In this document: positions 17,596 to 24,944 of the stretch, piece after piece
Position numbering within the stretch: the stretch's first letter is position 1
Layout: every line of letters begins with the position of its first letter
Assembly (NCBI GenBank): GCA_958422985.1
Contig: CATZPY010000007.1
Span: 1 to 50,211, forward strand
Reading direction: 5' to 3'
DNA from: an uncultured Clostridium sp.
GTDB lineage: Bacteria > Bacillota > Clostridia > TANB77 > CAG-508
DNA: 50,211 bases
Notes under the pieces: generated by a model
The model's input: only the letters and a program-made list of their open reading frames with translations
Database searches by the model: none
Told to the model about the DNA's origin: nothing
Position numbers and translations under genes: made by a program

Positions 17596-17670
17596 TATTG
17601 TATCATCCCCATACACTAAATTTTTTACATTATATATAATATAAAAAAATTAGTAAAGATTATTTTCATT

Positions 17671-19107
17671 TTAAAAATATATATTATTTAACATATTATT
17701 TTTTAGTATCCATAATTTTTTTGAAAGATCTACATAATATTTGTGTGGATTCTCTATTCTTTTTACTTCTTCCCACATACTATTTAGCTCTTTTTTAGAC
17801 TTTTTTGCTATTTCCTTTAGTGTAGGGCTTTTATATATTAATTTTCCATTTTCAAATATCTTTTCTTGTAATTCTCTTATAGTATAGTCTTTAATAAGTT
17901 TCTTTTTCCATGGATTTTGTGGGTCAAAAATCATGTATTCTCTTTCATCTATTATTTCATCTGACAAAGCAATTACATCTGCTATTGCTTTTTGAGTTTC
18001 ATTATCGTAAAACCTATATACTTTTTTAAATCCTGGATTTGTAACTTTTACTACATTTTCGCTTACTTTTATTTTTGGTATTATTTTTGTATCCTTTTCT
18101 ATTCCTACTAATTTATATACTCCTCCAAAAACTGGTTCACTTTTAGCTGTAATTAAATTTTCTCCAACCCCAAATGAGTCAATTTTGGCATCTTGTTCAA
18201 TTAAAGATTTTATTAAATACTCATCTAGTGAATTAGTTGCACATATTTTGCATTCATTATATCCAGCTTCGTCTAATATCTTTCTAACCTTTTTAGATAA
18301 ATATGCTAAATCTCCACTATCTAGTCTAACTGCTTTTGGCTTATATCCTTTAGGTTTTAGAACTTCATTAAATACTTTTATTGCATTAGGAAGTCCAGAT
18401 TCTATTGTATTATATGTATCTATTAATAGTGTACAGTCATCTGGGTATATTTCAGCATATGCCTTAAATGCTTCATATTCTGAATCAAAACTTTGCACCC
18501 AGCTATGAGCCATTGTTCCACTTGCAGGTACATTAAATTCTTTTGCAGACAATGTACAAGATGTTCCTATTGCTCCACCTATAATTGCTGCTCTTGCCCC
18601 TTCTACTGCTGCATTAATTCCATGTGCTCTTCTTGCTCCAAATTCCATAACAGGTCTTCCTTGTGCCTCTTTTACAATTCTACTTGTTTTTGTGGCAATC
18701 AAAGATTGATGGTTAGTTGTAAGTAATAACATCGTTTCTAAAAGTTGTGCCTGAATAATTGGTGCTCTTACCGTTATTAGAGGCTCATTTGGAAATACTA
18801 CTGTACCTTCTGGGATTGCCCATACATCTCCTGTAAATCTAAAATTCTCTAAATAATTTAAAAATTCTTCTGAAAATTTATTTTGTTTTCTTAAGTAATT
18901 AATATCTTCTTCGTCAAATGATAAATTTTTTATATAATTTATTATTTGCTCTAAGCCTGCTACTATTGCATATCCACCTTCATCTGGTACTTTCCTAAAA
19001 AATACATCAAAATACGCAATTTGGTTTTCCATATTCTTATTTAAGTATCCATTTGACATTGTGTATTCATAAAAATCTGCTACTAACTCTAATCTTTGAT
19101 TATTCAT
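17671..19107 (-). CDS. pncB: Nicotinate phosphoribosyltransferase
   Basis: This enzyme converts nicotinate and PRPP to nicotinate mononucleotide, with ATP hydrolysis, the entry step of Preiss-Handler NAD salvage. The 478-aa protein has MEFGARRAHG near residue 150, SGTMAHSWVQSFDSE with the conserved His near residue 205, LLIDTYNT and VRLDSGDLAYLSK (phosphoribosyl site). The start has AGGAGGAATTGGT upstream. The gene has its own near-consensus promoter at 19154-19182 with a 19-bp operator-like sequence right behind the -10 box, shared with nadD. With nadD and nadE the window holds the complete route from nicotinate to NAD. Confidence 0.96.
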   Translation of the reverse strand: MNNQRLELVADFYEYTMSNGYLNKNMENQIAYFDVFFRKVPDEGGYAIVAGLEQIINYIKNLSFDEEDINYLRKQNKFSEEFLNYLENFRFTGDVWAIPEGTVVFPNEPLITVRAPIIQAQLLETMLLLTTNHQSLIATKTSRIVKEAQGRPVMEFGARRAHGINAAVEGARAAIIGGAIGTSCTLSAKEFNVPASGTMAHSWVQSFDSEYEAFKAYAEIYPDDCTLLIDTYNTIESGLPNAIKVFNEVLKPKGYKPKAVRLDSGDLAYLSKKVRKILDEAGYNECKICATNSLDEYLIKSLIEQDAKIDSFGVGENLITAKSEPVFGGVYKLVGIEKDTKIIPKIKVSENVVKVTNPGFKKVYRFYDNETQKAIADVIALSDEIIDEREYMIFDPQNPWKKKLIKDYTIRELQEKIFENGKLIYKSPTLKEIAKKSKKELNSMWEEVKRIENPHKYYVDLSKKLWILKNNMLNNIYF

Positions 19108-19129
19108 ACCAATTCCTCCTATATTTGAT

Positions 19130-19148
19130 ACTTATTAACTTTTTGATA
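19130..19148. promoter_or_regulatory. Candidate NrtR operator before pncB
   Basis: The 19 bases ACTTATTAACTTTTTGATA are identical to the reverse complement of 24544-24562 before nadD. Here the site lies between the -10 box and the ribosome binding site, a typical repressor position, and is flanked by TTGATACT repeats. Confidence 0.65.
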
Positions 19149-19153
19149 CTAAC

Positions 19154-19182
19154 ATTATATGTAACCAGCTAGCTATTGTCAA
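19154..19182 (-). promoter_or_regulatory. Consensus sigma-A promoter of pncB
   Basis: On the minus strand TTGACA (19177-19182), a 17-bp spacer and TATAAT (19154-19159), a perfect match to consensus. Confidence 0.85.
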
Positions 19183-19236
19183 TAGATTTTTAAAATAAAT
19201 ATTATCTTTTTGATAATAAGAGTTTTTCATTTACTA

Positions 19237-19296
19237 AATCGTAGTTTGGAGATAGCACTTCGGAATTTCAGGTACGTTCCTTAAAATCCCGATTAT
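19237..19296. repeat. REP-like dispersed element, copy 4
   Basis: AATCGTAGTTT at one end and TTAAAATCCCGATT at the other form imperfect inverted termini. Inside is GGTACGTTCC, a variant of the GGACCGTCC core. It lies between the radical SAM terminator and the pncB promoter region. Confidence 0.65.
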
Positions 19297-19300
19297 CTAT

Positions 19301-19338
19301 AAAAAGATTTAAGGGAGCTAGCAACGCTAACTCCCTTT
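19301..19338 (-). terminator. Terminator after the radical SAM gene
   Basis: On the minus strand AAGGGAGTTAGC pairs with GCTAGCTCCCTT around a three-base loop, followed by AAATCTTTTT. Confidence 0.75.
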
Positions 19339-19366
19339 CTCCCACGTTCTTAATTTTTGGGATATG

Positions 19367-20269
19367 TCAAAAAATTAAATCCTCCTTCTGCCAACCATTA
19401 TAAATCTTACAGTTTGGTCTTAAAACAAAATACTTTGAAACCTGCTTCTGACTTTTCTGTTCATTCATGCAATCCATATCTATTACCACAGACATATCAT
19501 CTACGCTGTACTGCTTGTATCCATAAGGTAAAATATCTATAAGCTTGCCATTTTTCCTTATATAGTCGCCAATTTTCTCGAACACTTCTAGGCCAACTGT
19601 GTTTTCCTTTATCCAAAGACTTTGTTCATTCTCTCCTTCTACATACAGTTTTCTAAATGTGATCTGATCTGCTCCAAGGTCTTTAGCTTTTTTAAAAAGC
19701 TCTTCAACCTTTCCACCAACACTCTTAAGCATCATTTTATTCATATTAAGACTAAGTCTTAATGTAAAGTCATATTCTTTAGCAATATGACAAACATCTT
19801 CTATGCAGACTCTGTTTTTTCCTTTAATACCAGAAATTTCGTTGTTATCATCATCGTCGAATGATGATAACGATAGTGAAAATACACTAACACCTACTGT
19901 ATTACGCAAAAATCTTGCATAGTTTTTGTTAAATAATGCACCAGAAGTTTGAAGTTCTATCCAATTAAAAGATGTACATCCTTTCTGTGGAAGCACAAAA
20001 TTGTTTATAAGTGACAAAGTCATTAGGAACTCCCTATTTTGCAAAGGTTCAATGTCTCCTGTAATCATCATGATATTAGCATCGTTTTCCTTCGCAAAAA
20101 TCATTCTCCGAATATAATCTTCTAAGTATAAGTCGTAAAACGGAAGGTTCTCGTCCATTTGGTTTTTATAAACATCTGTGTGCATACGCGCTACACAATA
20201 CTTGCACCGATTTATACAAGCCTTTCCTGGTACGCAAATACTTAAACTTTGAGCATCTTTTTTTGACAT
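19367..20269 (-). CDS. Radical SAM protein of unknown substrate, atypical codon use
   Basis: The 300-aa protein begins with the [4Fe-4S]-binding motif CINRCKYC (CxxxCxxC) near residue 18, followed by MMITGDIEPLQNREF, a radical SAM GGEP-like segment, and a MoaA-like partial TIM barrel. The C-terminus ends LRPNCKIYNGWQKEDLIF, similar to the end of small radical SAM proteins in which a cysteine or histidine reports on the substrate site; function unknown. Codon use differs from its neighbours (AAC, CTT, CAG, GCG, and two in-frame CGG arginine codons, one of them inside the CxxxCxxC motif), which points to horizontal transfer. AAGGAGG lies before the start. It has its own promoter at 20341-20369 and terminator. 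Confidence 0.85.
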   Translation of the reverse strand: MSKKDAQSLSICVPGKACINRCKYCVARMHTDVYKNQMDENLPFYDLYLEDYIRRMIFAKENDANIMMITGDIEPLQNREFLMTLSLINNFVLPQKGCTSFNWIELQTSGALFNKNYARFLRNTVGVSVFSLSLSSFDDDDNNEISGIKGKNRVCIEDVCHIAKEYDFTLRLSLNMNKMMLKSVGGKVEELFKKAKDLGADQITFRKLYVEGENEQSLWIKENTVGLEVFEKIGDYIRKNGKLIDILPYGYKQYSVDDMSVVIDMDCMNEQKSQKQVSKYFVLRPNCKIYNGWQKEDLIF

Positions 20270-20340
20270 AATAATTCCTCCTTTTTATTTTTTTGTCAAC
20301 ACTCGTTGTACACTGGAGATTTATATTAGTATACATAATT

Positions 20341-20369
20341 ATTATACTCTAATTTTATTAAATTTTCAA
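20341..20369 (-). promoter_or_regulatory. Candidate sigma-A promoter of the radical SAM gene
   Basis: On the minus strand TTGAAA (20364-20369), 17-bp spacer, TATAAT (20341-20346). Confidence 0.65.
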
Positions 20370-20395
20370 TAATTATTTTCTAGCCTTCTTTATTC

Positions 20396-21271
20396 TTAAA
20401 ATATATGAGGTTGCCAATTCTTATTAAAGCAATATAATTTTGATGGCCTATGCCCTGCATTTTCTTCATATTCATCTGTTTCTATAACCATGTCTGCAAT
20501 TTTTCTTCTAAAATTAGCTTTAAGTAATGGTTTATCTAGTAAAATTTCATAAACTTGTTGTAATTTAGTTAATGTAAATTTTTCTGACATTAAATTAAAT
20601 GCTATGGTTGTGTATTCTACTTTATTTTTTAATCTTTCTATTGCATAAATTAACATTTTAGCATGGTCAAATGCTAATTCAGATTCTAATATCTGTGTAT
20701 AAATAATTTGATTTCCGTCTACTAATTCTTTTACTACATTTACTTTGTTTTTTATAGTTTCTGTTTGACTTTCTAGCACAATTTCTATTTCTTCTTCTTT
20801 TTTATATCCATGTTTATTTTCTGTTGTTTTTTCCTTAATTGTATTTAAAGAAATTGTAAACCAACTTGCATCTTGTGTTGTTCCACCAGATTTTATGTTT
20901 ATCCTTTCACTATCTACAAGTCCCATATAAGATGTACTAATTATTCTTGTTCGTGGATCTCGACTTGGTTCTCCCCAAGAATATAACTGCTCTAAATATA
21001 TGTCTTGCATATTAGTTTTTGCTTTTAGACTTCTTTGTACAGCCTCTTCAAACCTTTCTTCTTTTCTTACAAAAGTACCTGGTAAACACCATTTACCAAG
21101 ATATGGGTGTTCTGCTCTTTTAACTAACAGCACTTGCAATTTCTTTTCTGGTAATTTTCTGTAATTAGTTGTTTCTGCATCTCTTATTGTAAATAAAATA
21201 GAATCTACTGTTACAGATGGTTTAAAAAATTTATTAGAATCATAATTTTTTAAAAATTCTTCCTCTGTCAT
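20396..21271 (-). CDS. nrtR: NrtR-like Nudix-related transcriptional regulator of NAD metabolism
   Basis: The N-terminal half is a Nudix fold (LQVLLVKRAEHPYLGKWCLP, then GTFVRKEERFEEAVQRSLKA). The catalytic Nudix box is degenerate: the usual REUxEE is replaced by RSLKAK, so hydrolysis is unlikely. The C-terminal part (FNLMSEKFTLTKLQQVYEIL, then NFRRKIADMV) is the winged helix typical of NrtR, which binds ADP-ribose and represses NAD genes in other bacteria. Its position between pncB and nadD-nadE supports this. The 291-aa length is slightly longer than average because of a charged insert. It has its own promoter with a TGACAA-x7-TTGTCA palindrome covering the -35 region, a possible autoregulatory site. 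Confidence 0.87.
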   Translation of the reverse strand: MTEEEFLKNYDSNKFFKPSVTVDSILFTIRDAETTNYRKLPEKKLQVLLVKRAEHPYLGKWCLPGTFVRKEERFEEAVQRSLKAKTNMQDIYLEQLYSWGEPSRDPRTRIISTSYMGLVDSERINIKSGGTTQDASWFTISLNTIKEKTTENKHGYKKEEEIEIVLESQTETIKNKVNVVKELVDGNQIIYTQILESELAFDHAKMLIYAIERLKNKVEYTTIAFNLMSEKFTLTKLQQVYEILLDKPLLKANFRRKIADMVIETDEYEENAGHRPSKLYCFNKNWQPHIF

Positions 21272-21302
21272 TTTTTATCTCTCCTTAGCTCTTAATATCA
21301 TA

Positions 21303-21331
21303 ATATTACTATGACAATTAATATTTGTCAA
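21303..21331 (-). promoter_or_regulatory. Promoter of the nrtR-like gene with overlapping palindrome
   Basis: On the minus strand TTGACA (21326-21331), 17-bp spacer, TAATAT (21303-21308). TGACAA and TTGTCA form an inverted repeat from the -35 box into the spacer. Confidence 0.6.
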
Positions 21332-21400
21332 TTTGAACTTGATACACATTTCATTTTTATACGTCAATTAATTATTATTTACAGATTTATCTTTTCATAC

Positions 21401-21440
21401 TAAGAAAATCTAAGATATGCCATAATTTCCTACTATATAA
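21401..21440. repeat. Post-terminator dispersed repeat, copy A (deleted form)
   Basis: AAGAAAATCTAAGATATGCC then ATAATTTCCTACTATATAAA. It matches the copy at 24785-24860 on both sides, but the central hairpin (CTAGTACAGAAA to AGGAGTAA) is missing. It directly follows the T-run of a terminator on the minus strand. Confidence 0.7.
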
Positions 21441-21470
21441 AAAAGAGCATGCTTTATCTTGCACGCTCTA
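21438..21470 (-). terminator. Terminator overlapping the end of the 109-aa membrane protein gene
   Basis: On the minus strand GAGCGTGC pairs with GCATGCTC around an eight-base loop containing the TAA stop codon, then TTTTTT. The last codons of the gene form the stem. Confidence 0.8.
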
Positions 21471-21783
21471 CGAAAAAAGCTGGACCAATAATTATTATTA
21501 CCAATTCTAAGAGTAAAATAGTCATTATAGAAACATCTTGAGCTATAATGTCTATAGTAGTAAATATTAAATACATTTGCATAATTATTTTTATACCCAT
21601 TGTAAATTTCTTTTTTAGAACTATCAACATTGCACAAGATATAATTGGTACTATAATTAGGAAACCAATATTTATTTTTACTCCAATAAAAATAGCTATT
21701 AATGCGATTGCAGTCCAAATATATGATAACATATACTTAATCCAAAAAGTTAACCCATTAAAATTTGTCCGTATTTTTTCCAT
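21454..21783 (-). CDS. Small integral membrane protein of unknown function
   Basis: The 109-aa protein has three hydrophobic segments (WTAIALIAIFIGVKINIGFLI, then a mid segment around MYLIFTTIDIIA, then ILLLELVIIIIGPAFFV) and a short basic C-terminus VERAR. I do not recognise a family. A GAGGTAGAAAAA sequence precedes the ATG. It stands alone between the EIIC-like gene and nrtR, with its own terminator built into its last codons. Confidence 0.65.
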   Translation of the reverse strand: MEKIRTNFNGLTFWIKYMLSYIWTAIALIAIFIGVKINIGFLIIVPIISCAMLIVLKKKFTMGIKIIMQMYLIFTTIDIIAQDVSIMTILLLELVIIIIGPAFFVERAR

Positions 21784-21941
21784 TTTTTCTACCTCACTTT
21801 ATTTTTATTCGCATTAACCATTATACATCTTTCTATGTTTTATGTCAATTTCATTTTTGTTATTTATAATTAACTTGTGATAATGCACCCCATGAGTAGA
21901 TAAATATTTTTTCAGAAATGCCACCCCTCGTGTTAAATTAT

Positions 21942-23027
21942 TTATACAGTATCCTCAAGTTTCATATCTCCTTCTTTTATTAAACCTTTTTTTCTTAGAA
22001 AATAACTTGTTACCCATGCTATAATTCCTGGTAAAATAAAGTGCAATAATATAATCTTTAATATCAAGATACCACCATTTTCACTTATTATCATGTCTTG
22101 CCACGTCATAAGTTGACCTACCAAACCTGCTGTCCCCATTCCTGCTCCAGAGGCGTTATTGGTCATATGTAAAACGGTGGTAGAAATTGGACCTAAAACC
22201 GCACTCGCAACAATTGCTGGGAGCCATATAATAGGCTTTTTCATTATATTTGGTACTTGTAGCATAGAAGTTCCCAATCCTTGTGATATAAGTCCAGAAA
22301 ATCCATTTTCTTTAAAGCTCGCCACAGCAAATCCAACCATATTTGCACAGCATCCAACCGTTGCAGCTCCTCCTGCCAATCCACCTAGATTTAGTATTAT
22401 AGCTAATGCTGCCGAACTTATTGGAAGTGTTAATATCATTCCCATTAATACAGATACCAATATTCCCATTATTATTGGTTGTTTGTTTACAGCCCAATTA
22501 ATAATCTCTCCTAGACCTAACATAAAATTAGAAATTGAAGGACCTATTAGTAGTCCAACCATTCCACCTAAAATAATGGTAAAAGTTGGCACTAAAATAA
22601 TGTCTAGCTTAGTTTTACCTTGAATCCATCTTCCACAGGTTATTCCTATAAAGCTTGCTATAAAAGCCCCCAAAGGTTCTCCTGGTCCGGATAAAACAAT
22701 ACTTCCATTTACAAAAACTGTTCCTTGCAATATTTTACTTGCAAAAGCTCCTATTAGGCCCGCAATTCCCGCAGAAATTACTACAAAAGGCTTTTCTTTA
22801 TATTTTACAGCAACTCCTACTCCTATACCAGCACCTGTTAAGCTTGCAGCCAGCTTTCCTAGTATTATTACTATATTTCCTACATTTCCACCAATTATTT
22901 TTCCTATTTGTTCTATTATAAGTCCAATAATTAAAGTAGAAAATAGTCCCCAAGCCATTCCTGTTAACCCATCTATAAAAACATATGAAAAAAACTTTTT
23001 TAATTTTAATTTAATATTATCTTTCAT
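21942..23027 (-). CDS. PTS EIIC-like membrane protein (PTS_EIIC_2 type), last gene of the nadD-nadE operon
   Basis: The 361-aa protein has about ten membrane helices and many glycine-rich turns (GAGIGVGVAVKYKEKP, LSGPGEPLGAFIASFIGI, GGLAGGAATVGCCANM). This pattern fits the EIIC-like family PF13303, whose members lack the EIIA and EIIB phosphotransfer domains; none are visible nearby. MKDNIKLKLKK at 23027 with GGGGGA upstream is the likely start. It begins 13 bp after the nadE stop, so it should share the nadD promoter and its NrtR-type operator. An NAD precursor transporter role is an attractive inference, not shown by sequence. Confidence 0.8.
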   Translation of the reverse strand: MKDNIKLKLKKFFSYVFIDGLTGMAWGLFSTLIIGLIIEQIGKIIGGNVGNIVIILGKLAASLTGAGIGVGVAVKYKEKPFVVISAGIAGLIGAFASKILQGTVFVNGSIVLSGPGEPLGAFIASFIGITCGRWIQGKTKLDIILVPTFTIILGGMVGLLIGPSISNFMLGLGEIINWAVNKQPIIMGILVSVLMGMILTLPISSAALAIILNLGGLAGGAATVGCCANMVGFAVASFKENGFSGLISQGLGTSMLQVPNIMKKPIIWLPAIVASAVLGPISTTVLHMTNNASGAGMGTAGLVGQLMTWQDMIISENGGILILKIILLHFILPGIIAWVTSYFLRKKGLIKEGDMKLEDTV

Positions 23028-23040
23028 AAAAATCCCCCTA

Positions 23041-23812
23041 TTATTTATTTTCATCCTTAAGATAATTTTTTCTATTAAAATTATATGTTGGGATTTTTTC
23101 TCTTTTATGTCTAGATTGCATATACATTTTTTCTATTTTTTTCATCTTCTTGCTTTCTATTTTTCCCTTTTCTATGTATTCTGCAATTTCTTTATATGTT
23201 ACTCCCATTTTTTCCTCATCACTTTTGCCACTTAATCCATCACTTGGCTTTTTTTCTATAATTGATTCTGGAACTCCTAAAATTTTGCCAATTTTTATAA
23301 CTTCTTCTACTGTAAAATTAGCAATTGGGTTAATATCACTCGCACTATCTCCCCACTTAGTAGTATAACCAACCATTATTTCGCATAAATTTCCTGTTCC
23401 CATTACAAGATAGTTATAGGTTTGTGCAATTCCATATAATGTGGTCATTCTAAGCCTTGGCTTTATATTAATTTTTGATTCTTGACTTAAATTTTCTTTT
23501 AGCACATAGTTTATTTCATTTTCTAGTTTTTCATATGTATCTGTTAAATTTATTTCTATCAACTTAACTCCAAATGTCTCAGAAACCAATTTTGCATCTT
23601 CTAAATCTTCTTTATTGGATTGACATGGCATAGCAACAGTTAAAACATTTTCATTTCCGAATCGCTTTTGTTGCAAGTGCAATAACTGTTGCACTGTCCT
23701 TTCCTCCACTGTTTCCTATTACTATGCCTTTTGCACCAGATTCATTTACATATTGCTTAATCCATAATTCTAGTTCTTTTATAACATTTTTTAATTTTTC
23801 ATCACTTAACAT
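23041..23812 (-). CDS. nadE: NAD synthetase (ammonia-dependent), reading frame interrupted by one extra C at CGG
   Basis: NadE amidates nicotinate adenine dinucleotide to NAD using ATP and ammonia. Skipping one base gives 256 aa with GNSGGKDSATVIALATKA (PP-loop), AQTYNYLVMGTGNLCEIMVG, YTTKWGDSASDINPI and KKPSDGLSGKSDEEKMG, all intact. The interruption is at 23657-23659: GCG ATT C GGA AAT GAA; in frame zero TGA follows two codons later. The true start is the ATG at 23812 with GGGAGGTAAAT upstream. There is no glutaminase domain. It follows nadD by 65 bp and precedes the EIIC-like gene. NadE is normally essential, which argues against simple decay. Confidence 0.9.
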
Positions 23813-23877
23813 ATTTACCTCCCTTTTTTATCTATTCTAAAATTTTAAGAATTTCCTTTAGGACATCTTTTTAACTT

Positions 23878-24519
23878 CTAAGTAAGCTTTCGTGACGTTC
23901 TTAAAAGTTCATCTTTAAATAAATTGTTAGTTTTTATATAAGAATATACTTCATCCGGAGTAAAATAACGTATGCTTTTTCCTTCTCTAATTTTTTCTCT
24001 TACAAATGATGAACTTAAGCTACTTCTAATATTATTTTTTACTTTTATAAATGAGTTTTCATTTTCCTTTAAAAATTTATTATTATTTATAATTTCTTCT
24101 AAGCAATCATCATCTCTTTCTAAAACAAGTACTTTAAATTTTTTTACTAGTTCATCACTTTTTTCCCATGTATTTAATTCTTTTAAATTATCACTTCCTG
24201 TTGTAAACCATATAGTCTTGTCCTGATATTTCTCTTGTATTCTGTCTAGAGTTTCTATTGTAAAAGGCTGTCTTTCTTTTCTTAACTCTATATCTGATAC
24301 TTCGAATTTTTCGTTTTTGTCGCAAACACATTTTAGCATTTCATACCTATACTTATTATTTAGTAATCCCTCTTTTTCATATTTTTCACTTACTGGTACA
24401 AAAATAACCTTTTCTACATTTTTGTACTCAGAAATAATTTGCTCGGCTAATGAAAAATGTGAATTTAAAGGTGGATTAAATGATCCTCCAAATACTACTA
24501 TTACTTTATCATCTTTCAT
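23878..24519 (-). CDS. nadD: Nicotinate-nucleotide adenylyltransferase
   Basis: NadD joins NaMN and ATP to nicotinate adenine dinucleotide. The 213-aa protein shows VVFGGSFNPPLNSHFSLAEQ (the usual GSFNPPHxGH motif with the first His replaced by Leu), FTTGSDNLKELNTW and SSSFVREKIREGKS (ISSTxIR-like). MKDDKVIVVFGG at 24519 with GGAGAGG upstream is the preferred start. It is the first gene of nadD-nadE-EIIC, driven by the consensus promoter at 24573-24601 with the NrtR-type operator behind it. The altered HxGH motif may lower activity or reflect a divergent subgroup; the second His is kept. Confidence 0.88.
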   Translation of the reverse strand: MKDDKVIVVFGGSFNPPLNSHFSLAEQIISEYKNVEKVIFVPVSEKYEKEGLLNNKYRYEMLKCVCDKNEKFEVSDIELRKERQPFTIETLDRIQEKYQDKTIWFTTGSDNLKELNTWEKSDELVKKFKVLVLERDDDCLEEIINNNKFLKENENSFIKVKNNIRSSLSSSFVREKIREGKSIRYFTPDEVYSYIKTNNLFKDELLRTSRKLT

Positions 24520-24543
24520 AAGCACCTCTCCTTTATTTGATAT

Positions 24544-24562
24544 TATCAAAAAGTTAATAAGT
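24544..24562. promoter_or_regulatory. Candidate NrtR operator before nadD
   Basis: TATCAAAAAGTTAATAAGT is the exact reverse complement of the sequence at 19130-19148 before pncB. It lies between the -10 box and the ribosome binding site but in opposite orientation relative to the promoter, which fits a DNA-binding site rather than a leader RNA element. Confidence 0.65.
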
Positions 24563-24572
24563 TATTGTTATT

Positions 24573-24601
24573 ATTATATTGATACTATGTTGTTTTGTCA
24601 A
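24573..24601 (-). promoter_or_regulatory. Consensus sigma-A promoter of nadD-nadE-EIIC
   Basis: On the minus strand TTGACA (24596-24601), 17-bp spacer, TATAAT (24573-24578). Confidence 0.85.
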
Positions 24602-24613
24602 CCCTTTTTTTAC

Positions 24614-24645
24614 TACTTCAAAAAATCGTTAGATTTTTTGAAGTA
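24614..24645. repeat. Perfect 14-bp hairpin upstream of the nadD promoter
   Basis: TACTTCAAAAAATC and GATTTTTTGAAGTA pair perfectly around GTTA. It lies in the 425-bp spacer between nadD and mscS. No T-run follows on either strand within the stem-proximal bases, so its function is unclear. Confidence 0.65.
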
Positions 24646-24784
24646 ACAAGGTTAAGTTTCCTTAGTCTTGTGCGACTGCGAAGCAATCTGTACATTTGGC
24701 AAAGCCACTTTTCTTATTCTCTCTATAAGTAAAATAATTATACATACAAAAAGCGCACCTAAGATTTTCTAGCAAATGTAAATT
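24646..24784. other. Intergenic spacer between nadD and mscS
   Basis: No gene is seen. The segment includes an imperfect inverted repeat AGATTTTCTAGC/TTAAGAAAATCT around 24763-24796 that leads into the dispersed repeat. The base composition near 24665-24700 is less AT-rich than the surroundings. Confidence 0.4.
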
Positions 24785-24860
24785 TTAAGAAAATCTAAAT
24801 TGCGCCATAATTCTCTAGTACAGAAATTACTCCTACAAGGAGTAATTTCCTACTATACAA
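24785..24860. repeat. Post-terminator dispersed repeat, copy B (full form)
   Basis: TTAAGAAAATCTAAATTGCG, CCATAATTCTCTAGTACAG, then the perfect palindrome GAAATTACTCCT-aca-AGGAGTAATTTC, then CTACTATACAAAA. Related to 21401-21440 and 36007-36070. On the minus strand it begins at the T-run of the mscS terminator. Confidence 0.75.
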
Positions 24861-24900
24861 AAAAAATAGCGAACTAAAAATATTTTTTTAATTCACTATC
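24860..24900 (-). terminator. Terminator after mscS
   Basis: On the minus strand ATAGTGAATTAAAAA pairs with TTTTTAGTTCGCTAT (two mismatches), followed by TTTTTTTT. Confidence 0.7.
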
Positions 24901-24944
24901 TCTTTATTATTTCTAAGTACTTTGCAACTATTGCACAGCCCTTT

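Noticed and set aside
21410..21718. A 102-aa minus-strand ORF overlapping the 109-aa membrane protein gene
   Set aside because: It lies in another frame of the same strand, is rich in Asn and Tyr as expected for an out-of-frame reading, and lacks a start site. The 109-aa frame has hydrophobic segments and ends in a terminator.
23041..23812. nadE as an ordinary pseudogene
   Set aside because: Only one base separates it from a perfect full-length frame, all catalytic motifs are intact, it lies in an intact NAD operon, and the break has the same form as in four other genes. A sequence error or recoding is more likely than decay.
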